Assembly: GCA_016234485.1 (NCBI GenBank)
Contig: JACRBL010000004.1
Location: forward strand, 59,591 to 123,590
Length of the DNA: 64,000 bases
Source: Chloroflexota bacterium
GTDB lineage: Bacteria; Chloroflexota; Anaerolineae; Anaerolineales; Villigracilaceae
Direction: 5' to 3'
Shown: one piece after another, positions 6,620 through 14,752 of the stretch
Layout: every line of letters begins with the position of its first letter
How positions within the stretch are numbered: position 1 is the first letter of the stretch
Position numbers and translations under genes: made by a program
Notes under the pieces: generated by a model
Seen by the model: the letters and a program-made list of their open reading frames with translations, nothing else
What the model was told of the DNA's origin: nothing
Databases searched by the model: none

Positions 6620-9346
6620 ATGAAGACATCCATCAAACTCTTTTTGCTCGGCGCGCTCGTCCTTGCATTGGCGGTTGGAATTGGAACAGCCATCGCGAAA
6701 GAAAATAGCGCGCCTGCCGAAGCCGCGTCGCCGATCCACCCCACCTTTGCGTTGTTGGATGCGGATGGCAAGCATGTTTTGGAAAGCGGCCAGCCCATCT
6801 CCACCATGCAAACTTGCGGACAGTGCCATGACGCCGATTACATCGTCTCCCATTCGTATCACGCCGACCTCGGCCTGAGCGATTACAAAGAGACGGACGA
6901 CTCCTGGAACACGTCGAATGGACTGTTCGGAAAATTCGACCCGATCGCCAACCGCTATCTCTCGCAGAAAAATGACTCGCTCCTCGACCTGACCACGCCC
7001 GATTGGTTGATGACCTTCGGGTGGCGCGTCCCTGGCGGCGGGCCGGCGGTCAATAGTCGCAGCGGCCAGCCCCTCGTGAGTCTGAAGCCGAGCGCGGAAA
7101 ATCCCGAAGCGAGCGCGTACGACGCGGCCTCCGATTCGTATCAAGCCTGGGACTGGAAAAAGTCGGGCGTGATCGAAATGAACTGCTTCCTCTGCCACAC
7201 CGCGAACCCGAACAACGACGTGCGCGTGGAAGTCATCGCGAAGGGCGAATTTGGATGGGCGAACACGGCCACACTGCTCGGTTCTGGAATCGTCTTGCGG
7301 ACGACGACCGAATGGGTCTACAACGAAAAAGCCTTCGACGCGGACGGCGAACTACTGGCCGACTACGTCCAGTTGCAGGAACCGACCAACGGGAACTGCG
7401 CGTCGTGCCACGGCGAGATTCACGAAGAAACGACGCCTCTCACTCTCGACGCTTGCGACGCGACCCAAACCCAAACCGCCACCACGGGACAGGTTGTCTC
7501 CTCGCAGAAAATTTCCGAGTCTGGCATCAACCTGGCCGACAAAGCCAACAAGCCCTACGCGTGGGATGTCCACGCGGAGCGCGCGCTGAAATGCACCGAT
7601 TGCCATTACTCGCTCAACAACCCTTCGCACGCGCTCGATGAAAAAGCCGCCAATCCCGATCACCTGACCTACGACCCACGCAAATTGGAAATTGGCGAAT
7701 ATCTCGAAAAACCGAATCACAACTTCACGCGCGGCGCGAGCGCGCAATTCACCGTCGCGCCCGAATTGAAAGCCACCATGCGCCGATGCGAATCCTGCCA
7801 CGACACCCAGGCGGCGCACGCGGGCTGGCTCCCCTACAACGAACGCCACATGCAAGTCGTCGCGTGCGAATCCTGCCACATCCCACAAATGTATGCGCCC
7901 GCCTACGCCTCCGTGGATTGGACAGCCATCCGACTCGACGGCTCCGCGAAAACCGAATGTCGCGGCATCACAGGGACAAACACCATCACCGATCTCGTCA
8001 GCGGCTACCAACCCGTATTGATGCAACGCGACAACCTCGACGGCACGACCTCGCTCGCGCCATACAACCTGGTGACAACCTTCTTCTGGACGTACGACGA
8101 CGCGGACGGCAACGCGCGTCCCGTTCGCCGCGCGGACCTCGAAGCGGCCTACCTCGCCTCTGGCGCGTACGCCGCCGACGTCCTCTCCGCCTTCGACGCG
8201 GACGCGGACGGTCAACTCTCCGACGCGGAACTCGCGCTGGATACGGACGCCAAGCAAGCGCTGATCGCTGGCAAGCTCGAAGCGCTCGGCCTGAAGAACG
8301 TCAAAATTTACGGACAGGTACAACCCTACTCGATCAACCACAACGTAGCCGAGGGTTCCTACGCCACCAACGAATGCGCCACCTGTCACGATGAAAACTC
8401 GCGCGTCACCGAACCACTGCCCCTCACCGACAACGCCCCGCTCGGTGTGACGCCTGAATTTGTAAGCGACACGAACGTCTCATTCACGGGAAGCATCGAA
8501 AACAGGGACGGCGCGCTGGTTTATCTGCCTGCCAACGAAAAAGACAACATCTACATCTTCGGCCACAACCGCATCACGTGGATTGACTGGTTCGGCGCGC
8601 TGGCCTTCGTCGGCACGATCTTCGGCGTCGGCGGACACGGCACGATGCGTTATCTCGCGGCGCGCAAACACAAGAAGGGTCACACAGAGACGCGACGCGT
8701 ATACATGTACGAATCCTACGAGCGCTTCTGGCACTGGCTCCAGGTCGTCGCCATCGTCATGCTCCTGCTGACGGGACTCGTCATCCACCGTCCCGATATG
8801 TTCGGCGCGTTCTCCTTCCGCAATGTGGTGATCGTCCACAACGTGCTGGCCGCCCTCCTGGCGATCAACGCCGCGCTCTCGCTCTTCTGGCACCTCGTCA
8901 GCGGCGAGATTCGACAATACATCCCGCACCCGCGCGGCTTTATCGAAGATGCGATCACACAAGGGCTGTTCTACATCAAGGGCATCTTCAAGCACGAGAA
9001 ACATCCATTCGATAAAACCAAGGACGGCAAACTGAACCCGTTGCAGAAGGTCACGTATTTCGGCCTGCTCAACGTCCTGCTCCCGCTACAAGGACTCACG
9101 GGCATTTTGATGTGGCTGGTGCAAAAAGTCCCCGCCATTCAAACCACGCTCGGTGGACTGCCCTTCCTCGCTCCCTTCCACACACTGACGGCCTGGTTAT
9201 TCGCGGCCTTCATCGTCGGCCACGTCTACCTCACCACCACCGCCGGCCCCAAGCCGCTGGACGGCATCCAGGCCATGGTGACAGGTTGGGAAGACATGGA
9301 AGTGCATGAATACAGTGATCAGAGAACAGTAATCAGTGATCAGTGA
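6620..9346 (+). CDS. Heptahaem cytochrome c fused to a membrane cytochrome b domain, with EF-hand-like loop
   Basis: This 908-residue protein begins with a signal peptide (cut near residue 26). Its extracytoplasmic part has seven CXXCH motifs: CGQCH, CFLCH, CASCH, CTDCH, CESCH, CESCH and CATCH. An EF-hand-like loop, DADADGQLSDAE, lies near residue 525. From about residue 650 there are five membrane helices with conserved histidines (FWHW, VHN, FWHL, PFHT, GHVY), as in cytochrome b561/formate-dehydrogenase gamma/PhsC-type quinol-oxidising subunits. The likely role is to take electrons from menaquinol through b haems to its c haems and on to the octahaem enzyme upstream. The last dozen residues are encoded by a GTGATCAG-type repeat, so the natural C-terminus has probably been extended by the repeat. 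Confidence 0.8.
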   Translation: MKTSIKLFLLGALVLALAVGIGTAIAKENSAPAEAASPIHPTFALLDADGKHVLESGQPISTMQTCGQCHDADYIVSHSYHADLGLSDYKETDDSWNTSNGLFGKFDPIANRYLSQKNDSLLDLTTPDWLMTFGWRVPGGGPAVNSRSGQPLVSLKPSAENPEASAYDAASDSYQAWDWKKSGVIEMNCFLCHTANPNNDVRVEVIAKGEFGWANTATLLGSGIVLRTTTEWVYNEKAFDADGELLADYVQLQEPTNGNCASCHGEIHEETTPLTLDACDATQTQTATTGQVVSSQKISESGINLADKANKPYAWDVHAERALKCTDCHYSLNNPSHALDEKAANPDHLTYDPRKLEIGEYLEKPNHNFTRGASAQFTVAPELKATMRRCESCHDTQAAHAGWLPYNERHMQVVACESCHIPQMYAPAYASVDWTAIRLDGSAKTECRGITGTNTITDLVSGYQPVLMQRDNLDGTTSLAPYNLVTTFFWTYDDADGNARPVRRADLEAAYLASGAYAADVLSAFDADADGQLSDAELALDTDAKQALIAGKLEALGLKNVKIYGQVQPYSINHNVAEGSYATNECATCHDENSRVTEPLPLTDNAPLGVTPEFVSDTNVSFTGSIENRDGALVYLPANEKDNIYIFGHNRITWIDWFGALAFVGTIFGVGGHGTMRYLAARKHKKGHTETRRVYMYESYERFWHWLQVVAIVMLLLTGLVIHRPDMFGAFSFRNVVIVHNVLAALLAINAALSLFWHLVSGEIRQYIPHPRGFIEDAITQGLFYIKGIFKHEKHPFDKTKDGKLNPLQKVTYFGLLNVLLPLQGLTGILMWLVQKVPAIQTTLGGLPFLAPFHTLTAWLFAAFIVGHVYLTTTAGPKPLDGIQAMVTGWEDMEVHEYSDQRTVISDQ

Positions 9347-9358
9347 TCAGTGATCAGT
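9313..9358. repeat. CAGTGATCAG tandem-like repeat
   Basis: Four to five overlapping copies of CAGTGATCAG or close variants overlap the 3' end of the heptahaem gene. The same motif is at 11330-11370. Confidence 0.75.
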
Positions 9359-9364
9359 CTCGCC

Positions 9365-9451
9365 CGTCATTGCGAGCGTTCGTTGCGAAGCAATCTCCCC
9401 CCTACGACAGGAGATTGCTTCGTCGGGAAGACCGCCCTCCTCGCAATGACG
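9365..9451. repeat. Nested palindromic intergenic element
   Basis: Outer arms CGTCATTGCGAG (9365-9376) and CTCGCAATGACG (9440-9451) are perfect complements. Inner arms CGAAGCAATCTCC (9386-9398) and GGAGATTGCTTCG (9410-9422) are perfect too. The 87-bp unit can fold into a cruciform-like hairpin and resembles the CGTCATTGCGAG-type palindromic repeats seen in many bacterial genomes. Confidence 0.8.
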
Positions 9452-9498
9452 ATCCAACAGTTACGCAACACGCAATACGCAATACGTAAGGAGTTTAC

Positions 9499-10041
9499 AT
9501 GACTACCTTCAAGAAATCCCTCTTCAATCGCACGCCCAAGGCATACGTGCATCCGTATTTCGGAGGCATGGTTTTGGGAATCATCCTCTTCCTGGCCCTG
9601 CTCATCACAGGCAACGGCCTGGGCTCCTCGGGAGCCACCAGCCGCATCGTAACCGCGGCCACCGACCTGGTTGCGCCCGAACACGTGGACACGACTCCCT
9701 ACCTGCTGAAACTGGCGGGCGGAGACAAGAATCCCTTCGACGATTGGATCGTTCCCGTTTTCTTCGGCGCACTGCTCGGCGGATTTTCCTCGGGCATGAT
9801 CTTTGGCCGCGTCAAACTCGAGACCACCAAAGGCCCCAACATCTCGGACCGCACGCGCTGGTTGATCTCGTTCCTCGGCGGCGTGCTGTTCCTCTACGGC
9901 GCGCGTCTGGCACGCGGATGCACCTCAGGCCAAGCGCTCACAGGCGGCGCAACCCTTTCCGCTGGCTCGTGGGTCGTCATGTTCGCCATCTTTGGCGGCG
10001 CGTATGCAATGGCCTACTTCGTCAGGAAGTTTTGGAACTAG
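9499..10041 (+). CDS. YeeE/YedE-family sulfur transport protein, N-terminal half-size unit
   Basis: The 180-residue membrane protein has three or four hydrophobic helices and the YeeE/YedE (sulf_transp) signature GARLARGCTSGQALTGGA with its conserved cysteine, followed by GSWVVM. The family includes TsuA, which imports thiosulfate through a chain of conserved cysteines. This is one half of the usual transporter; the second half is encoded 9 bp downstream, so the two probably pair. AAGGAG lies 7 bases before the ATG. Placement after the octahaem and heptahaem cytochromes suggests movement of a sulfur compound linked to that respiratory chain, in which direction is not known. Confidence 0.85.
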   Translation: MTTFKKSLFNRTPKAYVHPYFGGMVLGIILFLALLITGNGLGSSGATSRIVTAATDLVAPEHVDTTPYLLKLAGGDKNPFDDWIVPVFFGALLGGFSSGMIFGRVKLETTKGPNISDRTRWLISFLGGVLFLYGARLARGCTSGQALTGGATLSAGSWVVMFAIFGGAYAMAYFVRKFWN

Positions 10042-10050
10042 GAGTCTCCC

Positions 10051-11325
10051 ATGCAATTCCCACTCACAGCCTTCAACAATGTCAGCGCGGCCAACCCGTG
10101 GACGTACGTCATCTTCGGGCTGATCGGCTTCGCCTTCGGCTTCACGCTCGAAATGTCGGGCTTTGGCAACTCGCGCAAACTGGCGGCACAGTTCTATTTC
10201 ACCGAAATGACCGTCCTTAAGGTCATGTTCACGGCCATCGTCACCGCCATGGTTCTACTCTTCGGCGCGGTCAGCCTCGGCATCCTTAATTTCAACCTCG
10301 TCTGGGTCAACGAGACCTATCTCGCCTCGGGCATCCTCGGCGGCCTCATCATGGGCGTCGGCTTCATCGTCGGCGGGTTCTGCCCCACCACTTCGCTGGC
10401 CTCCGCCTCCACAGGCAAGATTGACGGAATGCTCTTCATGCTCGGCGGCTTCGTCGGCGCATTCCTCTTCGGCGAGACTGAAAAATATTTCGACCACTGG
10501 TACTCCACCGCGGGCTACTTCGGACGCGTCACGCTCGACCAGGTCTTCGGACTTCCCGTCGGCGTGGTCGTCCTGCTCGTTGTCCTCATGGCGCTGTTCA
10601 TGTTCTGGGGATCGGAACAACTGGAGCGGATCGTCGGCAAGCGTGACATGTCGCGCGAACCCAAACTCCGCCTCGTTGGCGCGGGACTTTTGGCGGCCAC
10701 GGCCCTCGCGATCGTCTTCATCGGGACGCCGACCACCGAAGAGAAATATGACCGCGTCTCCTTCAACCGCACCGTGGAAAAAGAACAGGTCGCTTTCACC
10801 GCTGACGAGATGCTCTCCTCGCGGCAAGCCTTTGTTCACCCTGGCGAGTTGTTGAAAACAATGGCTGACGACCGCCTGATCGCCTCCATCATTGACGTGC
10901 GTTCCGAAGCGGACTACAACCTCTTCCACATCGTCAACTCGATCAATCTCCCCGTCGCGGACATCAAGAGCGCCATCCCGTCCCTGCTCACCGACCAGAC
11001 GCCGAACAAAGTCTATATCGTGGTCAGCAACGACGAGGCCGCCGCCACCGAAGCGTGGAAGATCCTCGTGGCGGAGTCCGTGCCGAATGTCTACATCCTC
11101 GAAGGCGGCATCAACAATTGGATCGCTGTCTTTGGCAACGACGAGGACGGCATCACCCCGCTCGCGAGCGCCATTATGGACACCCTGCAATACGCCTTCA
11201 ACGCCGCGCTGGGCGATCGTTACGGTTGCGCCAATCCCAGTCCCTTGCTGGAATGGGAGATCGAGTTCGAGCCGAAGATTCAATTGCAGTTGAAACGCGA
11301 TAAGTCTGGCGGAGGGTGTGGGTAG
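10051..11325 (+). CDS. YeeE/YedE-family sulfur transporter half fused to a degenerate rhodanese domain
   Basis: Residues 1-235 form a membrane domain with the second YeeE/YedE signature, GGFCPTTSLASASTGKIDG, including its conserved cysteine (about residue 110). Residues about 260-365 look like a rhodanese fold (IIDVRSEADYNLFHI, then NVYILEGGINNW). The active-site loop expected to carry the catalytic cysteine reads YIVVSNDEAAATEAW and has none, so sulfurtransferase chemistry at the usual site is unlikely. The C-terminus has two cysteines in GGGCG and YGCANP. It is coupled to the preceding half-transporter (9-bp gap, AGGAG). The domain may bind rather than transfer sulfur. Confidence 0.8.
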   Translation: MQFPLTAFNNVSAANPWTYVIFGLIGFAFGFTLEMSGFGNSRKLAAQFYFTEMTVLKVMFTAIVTAMVLLFGAVSLGILNFNLVWVNETYLASGILGGLIMGVGFIVGGFCPTTSLASASTGKIDGMLFMLGGFVGAFLFGETEKYFDHWYSTAGYFGRVTLDQVFGLPVGVVVLLVVLMALFMFWGSEQLERIVGKRDMSREPKLRLVGAGLLAATALAIVFIGTPTTEEKYDRVSFNRTVEKEQVAFTADEMLSSRQAFVHPGELLKTMADDRLIASIIDVRSEADYNLFHIVNSINLPVADIKSAIPSLLTDQTPNKVYIVVSNDEAAATEAWKILVAESVPNVYILEGGINNWIAVFGNDEDGITPLASAIMDTLQYAFNAALGDRYGCANPSPLLEWEIEFEPKIQLQLKRDKSGGGCG

Positions 11326-11329
11326 GGGC

Positions 11330-11388
11330 AGTAAACAGTGAACAGTGATCAGTGATCAGTTTTCAGCGGTCAGTGATTGGTAATTGAA
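11330..11388. repeat. CAGTGATCAGT-type repeats
   Basis: Degenerate tandem copies of the motif also present at 9313-9358, running into GATTGGTAATTG-type text. Confidence 0.65.
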
Positions 11389-11422
11389 ACTTCCGAGTGT
11401 GGGGACTCGGAAGTCTTTTTTT
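11389..11422 (+). terminator. Rho-independent terminator of the sulfur/cytochrome operon
   Basis: A perfect 10-bp stem ACTTCCGAGT/ACTCGGAAGT with a six-base loop is followed by C and seven T. A second small hairpin, CGAAAGT-CTCTA-ACTTTCG, sits at 11441-11459. Nothing else is recognised in the gap up to 11566 beyond a possible promoter near 11470-11500. Confidence 0.9.
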
Positions 11423-11566
11423 GTGCGCGCATAACGGAGTCGAAAGTCTCTAACTTTCGAATTTATTTCTTGTGTCCAAAAGGATTCCGAAGTAATATAA
11501 AATTGTCGGAATAGTTGAAAGCATTCGCCCATTGTTTATTGGTTATCGCCACACGAGGAGAATCTC

Positions 11567-12664
11567 ATGGACTTGAACATCTACAACTGCCACATCCACA
11601 CCTTCACGGCGGAACACATCCCCGACAAATTCCTGCCGCTGGGATTGGTGCGCGCTATGCGGCTTCCGTTCTTGCGTGGACTCATCCTGTGGGTGTTCGG
11701 GAAACTCGTCCCGCACGCGAACAAAGATGCCGCGGCCCGCACGGGACGGTTCCTGGCGCGCGGCGCGTTCGAGAGTCAGGCGAAGGTGTTCGAATACGTC
11801 CAGAAGCAATACCCGAAGGAGACGCGCTTTATCGTCCTCCCGATGGATATGGCCTACATGGGGGCCGGCCAGCCCGAGGTACAGTATGAAGCGCAATTGC
11901 AGGAGCTGGCAGACCTGCGCGACGCGTCGAACGGCGCGGTCATCCCGTTCTGCGCGGTGGACCCGCGTCGTCCAAATGTCGCCGCGGATTTCCCGACCTG
12001 GCATCGCAAGTACAAATTCAACGGGGTCAAAATTTACCCGCCGCTGGGGTTCCGTCCCGACCACCCAGCGTTGTTGGAAATTTACGCGTATTGCGAAAAA
12101 CATAAACTGCCCGTGATCGCGCATTGCTCGCCTGGGGGAGTTCGCGGCGCTGGGCTAAGCAAGAGTCAGGCGCGGGCGTTCGCGCATCCTGCCAATTACA
12201 AACTCGTCTTGAAGCAGTTTCCAAAATTGAATTTCTGTCTCGCCCATTTCGGCGGCGCGGAGGAGTGGGAGCGCCACCTGACGGGCGAAACTCCGCGCGA
12301 AGGGACGGATTACGTCGCCACCTGGCTGACGGTCATTTTGGACATGATGCGTTCGGGAGAGTATCCCAATCTTTATACGGATGTCTCTTACACGCTCTTC
12401 ACCGAAACGCCCTTGTACCGACCTTTCAATTATTTTGATTTCCTGAAGGTGTTGCTCACCGATAAAAATGTGCGCGAGCACACGCTCTTCGGCACGGACT
12501 ATTACATGGTGGAGCGCGAGAAAGTCAGCGAGAAGGAAGTCTCGATCGCGTTGCGCGCCCATCTCGGCGAGGAGGTCTATTTCCAACTCGCGCATCATAA
12601 TCCGAAGAAGTATTTATATGAGGAGAAGAGGAGCAACACGAAGAAAAAGTTAAAGGCGTCGTGA
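11567..12664 (+). CDS. Amidohydrolase-family metal-dependent hydrolase
   Basis: The 365-residue protein has the amidohydrolase_2 TIM-barrel pattern: HIH near residue 10, GVKIYPP near residue 155, IAHCSPGG near residue 185, LAHFGG near residue 225 and GTDYYM near residue 310. Together these supply the metal-binding histidines and the catalytic aspartate. The family hydrolyses or decarboxylates varied cyclic or amide substrates in the cytoplasm; the substrate here is not identifiable. GAGGAG lies 6 bases before the ATG. It is flanked by a terminator upstream and a MNT/HEPN pair downstream, so it seems to be transcribed alone. Confidence 0.8.
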   Translation: MDLNIYNCHIHTFTAEHIPDKFLPLGLVRAMRLPFLRGLILWVFGKLVPHANKDAAARTGRFLARGAFESQAKVFEYVQKQYPKETRFIVLPMDMAYMGAGQPEVQYEAQLQELADLRDASNGAVIPFCAVDPRRPNVAADFPTWHRKYKFNGVKIYPPLGFRPDHPALLEIYAYCEKHKLPVIAHCSPGGVRGAGLSKSQARAFAHPANYKLVLKQFPKLNFCLAHFGGAEEWERHLTGETPREGTDYVATWLTVILDMMRSGEYPNLYTDVSYTLFTETPLYRPFNYFDFLKVLLTDKNVREHTLFGTDYYMVEREKVSEKEVSIALRAHLGEEVYFQLAHHNPKKYLYEEKRSNTKKKLKAS

Positions 12665-12705
12665 TTATCGGTTAGAATCCAACCATCGCAACGCAAGGTA
12701 ATATC

Positions 12706-13110
12706 ATGCCCACAAGAAAAAACACATCCCCAAAACCGAAAAGAATCAGCGAAGTTAAGCCCGTTTACAAGGCGCTGACATCACGCCCAGCCTCTCCTGC
12801 CAAAAGCAAACTTCTCGTCAAGTGCAAGAAAAACCTGGCACAGGCTTATGGAGAACGGCTTAAAGGCGTTATTCTTTATGGCTCAATGGCTCGCAAACAA
12901 GCCGCGCCTTCCAGCGACGTGGATTTACTTGTATTGCTTGCTCCACCCGTAGATTACTTTGCGGAACTCTGGCGCTTGGTGGATATTCTTTATCCTATCC
13001 AACTGGAATCGGAACGGCTAATTTCCGCGAAGCCTGTTTCAATAAGCGACTTTGATGCTGGAAGTATTTCGTTATATCGAAACGCAAAAAGGGAAGGGAT
13101 TGCCGTATGA
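12706..13110 (+). CDS. MNT-type minimal nucleotidyltransferase
   Basis: The 134-residue protein has the minimal nucleotidyltransferase motif GSX10DXD (GSMARKQAAPSSDVD, about residues 64-78) in a Pol-beta fold. In HEPN/MNT pairs this protein is the antitoxin and may act by adenylylating its HEPN partner. It has a basic N-terminal extension of about 35 residues. It overlaps the HEPN gene by four bases (ATGA), so the two are coupled. An AAGG element precedes the start. Confidence 0.85.
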   Translation: MPTRKNTSPKPKRISEVKPVYKALTSRPASPAKSKLLVKCKKNLAQAYGERLKGVILYGSMARKQAAPSSDVDLLVLLAPPVDYFAELWRLVDILYPIQLESERLISAKPVSISDFDAGSISLYRNAKREGIAV

Positions 13111-13493
13111 GCGACGACATTGATGAAATTGCATCCAACATACAACGTGCGAGAATTTCCATCCAAGCCGCGAAGGATATGATCGAAAAGGAATATTACG
13201 ACATTGCCGCGTCGCGCTCCTACTATGCGGCGTTCTATGCTGCCAGCGCCCTGTTACTCAACGAAAAAGTGGATACAAGCAAGCATAGCAGCGTCATCGC
13301 GTCCATTCATCGGTTGTTTGTGAAAGAGGGAAAAATGGACAAGGAACAGGGGAAGAGTCTCAACTGGCTATTTGAACTTCGAGGCATTGGGGATTACGGC
13401 GTTTCGGAGCATGTCTCATCTGGAGAAGCGCATAAGTCCATTAAGGTCGCGGAGAAATTTTTAGAATCTGCGATCAGGATTTTAAGCGAATAG
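13107..13493 (+). CDS. HEPN-domain protein, partner of the MNT gene
   Basis: The 128-residue helical protein matches the HEPN domain (SRSYYAAFYAASALL near residues 33-47, RGIGDYG near residue 92). HEPN toxins are RNases that use an RX4-6H motif. In the usual RSYYAxFHA block the histidine is replaced here by tyrosine (RSYYAAFYA), so the RNase site at this position appears lost. It may be an inactive or differently acting member. It follows the MNT gene with a 4-bp overlap. Confidence 0.85.
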   Translation: MSDDIDEIASNIQRARISIQAAKDMIEKEYYDIAASRSYYAAFYAASALLLNEKVDTSKHSSVIASIHRLFVKEGKMDKEQGKSLNWLFELRGIGDYGVSEHVSSGEAHKSIKVAEKFLESAIRILSE

Positions 13494-13556
13494 TCAGCGC
13501 AGGGCGGGCAATTTGGCAAATCGCCAACCAACAAAATTCGCGACAAATCTCCCGCC

Positions 13557-13602
13557 AAATCAAGACCCTAAAGGTTTCCAAAAACCTTTAGGGTCTTGAT
13601 TT
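13557..13602. terminator. 21-bp perfect inverted repeat, probable bidirectional terminator
   Basis: Arms 13557-13577 and 13582-13602 are perfectly complementary with a four-base loop. It sits between the HEPN gene and the YwiC-like gene. The T tract is short, so it may also be a mobile hairpin repeat. Confidence 0.65.
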
Positions 13603-13607
13603 GGGAA

Positions 13608-13613
13608 TATAAT
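13608..13613 (+). promoter_or_regulatory. TATAAT -10 element, six bases before a GTG start
   Basis: A perfect TATAAT ends six bases before the GTG at 13620, so the expected transcription start coincides with the start codon and the mRNA would be leaderless. No clear -35 element is present because the inverted repeat occupies that position. Confidence 0.6.
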
Positions 13614-13619
13614 CACGGC

Positions 13620-14462
13620 GTGAACAAACAACCCCTCTTCAACCGACAAATTGCATTGCCGCAGGATCATGGCTCGTGGGTGTTTATTTTCAGTCCCCTG
13701 CTGATTGGAATCTTCGCCAGTGGAAGTTTCAACTACGCCTCGCTCGCGTTGACCGTCGCGGCGCTGGCCGCGTTCTTCATCCGCCAGCCAAGCGCGATGA
13801 TGGTGAAAGCCTACGCGGGGAGACGTCCGCGCGGCGACCTGCCCGTGGCGCGATTCTGGTTTGTGGTGTATGGCGTGATCGCTTTGCTCGCGCTGGCAGA
13901 ACTTTTCTATTTGAAGCAGGGATATATTGCGCTACTGGCCGTTCCTGGGATTCCCGTTTTCGCGTGGCATCTTTATCTCGTCAGCAAGCGCGCTGAGCGG
14001 AGACAGGCTGGCGTGGAAGTGATCGCGACGGGCGTGCTGTCGCTGGTCGCGCCCGCCGCGTTTTGGGTTGGACGCGGCGGGTATGACTCGCTAGGCTGGT
14101 GGCTGTGGGCGCTGACGTGGCTGCAATCCGCCGCGAGCATCGTCTACGCGTATGTTCGGCTTGAGCAGAGGGAACACGTCCCGCAGGCCGCGCCCGCCTC
14201 AAGTCAGGAAAGAAGCGAGAGGTGGAAGATGGGGCGACGCGCGTTTGTGTACACGTCGTTCAATCTGGCCGTGTCAGTCATGCTCGGGTGGAGTCAACTC
14301 CTGCCGCAGTGGATTTTTCTTCCGTTCCTTTTGCAATGGCTGGAGACGGTTTGGGGAATCCAAAATCCCGCCACGTATTGGAAGCCGACGCGCATTGGCA
14401 TCCGACAGTTGATCGTCAGTACGTTGTGGACAATTTTGTTCATCGTTGCATGGAGGCTATAA
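13620..14462 (+). CDS. YwiC-like integral membrane protein
   Basis: The 280-residue protein has LPQDHGSWVFIFSPLLIGI near its N-terminus, the YwiC-like family signature, and about seven or eight membrane helices. The function of the family is not established. The GTG at 13620 is chosen because it lies just after a perfect -10 element; a TTG 24 bases earlier falls inside the inverted repeat. No Shine-Dalgarno site is visible, consistent with leaderless translation. Its stop codon shares one base with the next start (TAATG), so it leads a short operon with two DUF2007 genes and an acyl-CoA dehydrogenase. Confidence 0.75.
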   Translation: MNKQPLFNRQIALPQDHGSWVFIFSPLLIGIFASGSFNYASLALTVAALAAFFIRQPSAMMVKAYAGRRPRGDLPVARFWFVVYGVIALLALAELFYLKQGYIALLAVPGIPVFAWHLYLVSKRAERRQAGVEVIATGVLSLVAPAAFWVGRGGYDSLGWWLWALTWLQSAASIVYAYVRLEQREHVPQAAPASSQERSERWKMGRRAFVYTSFNLAVSVMLGWSQLLPQWIFLPFLLQWLETVWGIQNPATYWKPTRIGIRQLIVSTLWTILFIVAWRL

Positions 14463-14731
14463 TGGAAGAAGTAAAGTGGGTCATGTTTATTGATGTCAAC
14501 AATAAAGCGCACGCAGATCTAGTGGAGAGTTACCTTAATGCGCACGGGATTGAAACCCATCTGGTACAAGAAGCATATTATCAATACAAATTTAGCGCCT
14601 ACACTGGACCTGCGCAAATCCTTGTCCCGAATTTTCAACTTGCCCAGGCAAGAAAATTGTATGAGAGGACTGGCTGGGATTTCGATACCACAGAATCAGA
14701 AGATGACGAGTACGAGGGTGAGGATGAATAG
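14462..14731 (+). CDS. DUF2007-type small putative signal-transducing protein (copy 1)
   Basis: The 89-residue acidic protein resembles DUF2007: a strand, then DLVESYLNAHGIETHLVQEA, a turn with tyrosines, ILVPNFQLAQARKLYERTG and an acidic tail. The ATG overlaps the preceding stop (TAATG) and GGAGG lies 5 bases upstream, which fixes the start. The family is thought to have a PII-like small-ligand fold, but its role is unknown. A paralogue follows 21 bp downstream. Confidence 0.75.
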   Translation: MEEVKWVMFIDVNNKAHADLVESYLNAHGIETHLVQEAYYQYKFSAYTGPAQILVPNFQLAQARKLYERTGWDFDTTESEDDEYEGEDE

Positions 14732-14752
14732 TCCTTTCCTCTGGAGGCAGTA

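Noticed and set aside
7352..8389. Minus-strand open frame (345 codons) opposite the heptahaem cytochrome
   Set aside because: Valine/arginine/glycine-rich shadow of the haem protein with no domain and no start signal.
9313..9358. CRISPR-like array
   Set aside because: Units are about 10 bp, adjacent and without unique spacers, and no cas genes are near.
12468..12653. Arg/Ser-rich short frames inside many genes
   Set aside because: These are out-of-frame translations of GC-rich genes with no start signals.
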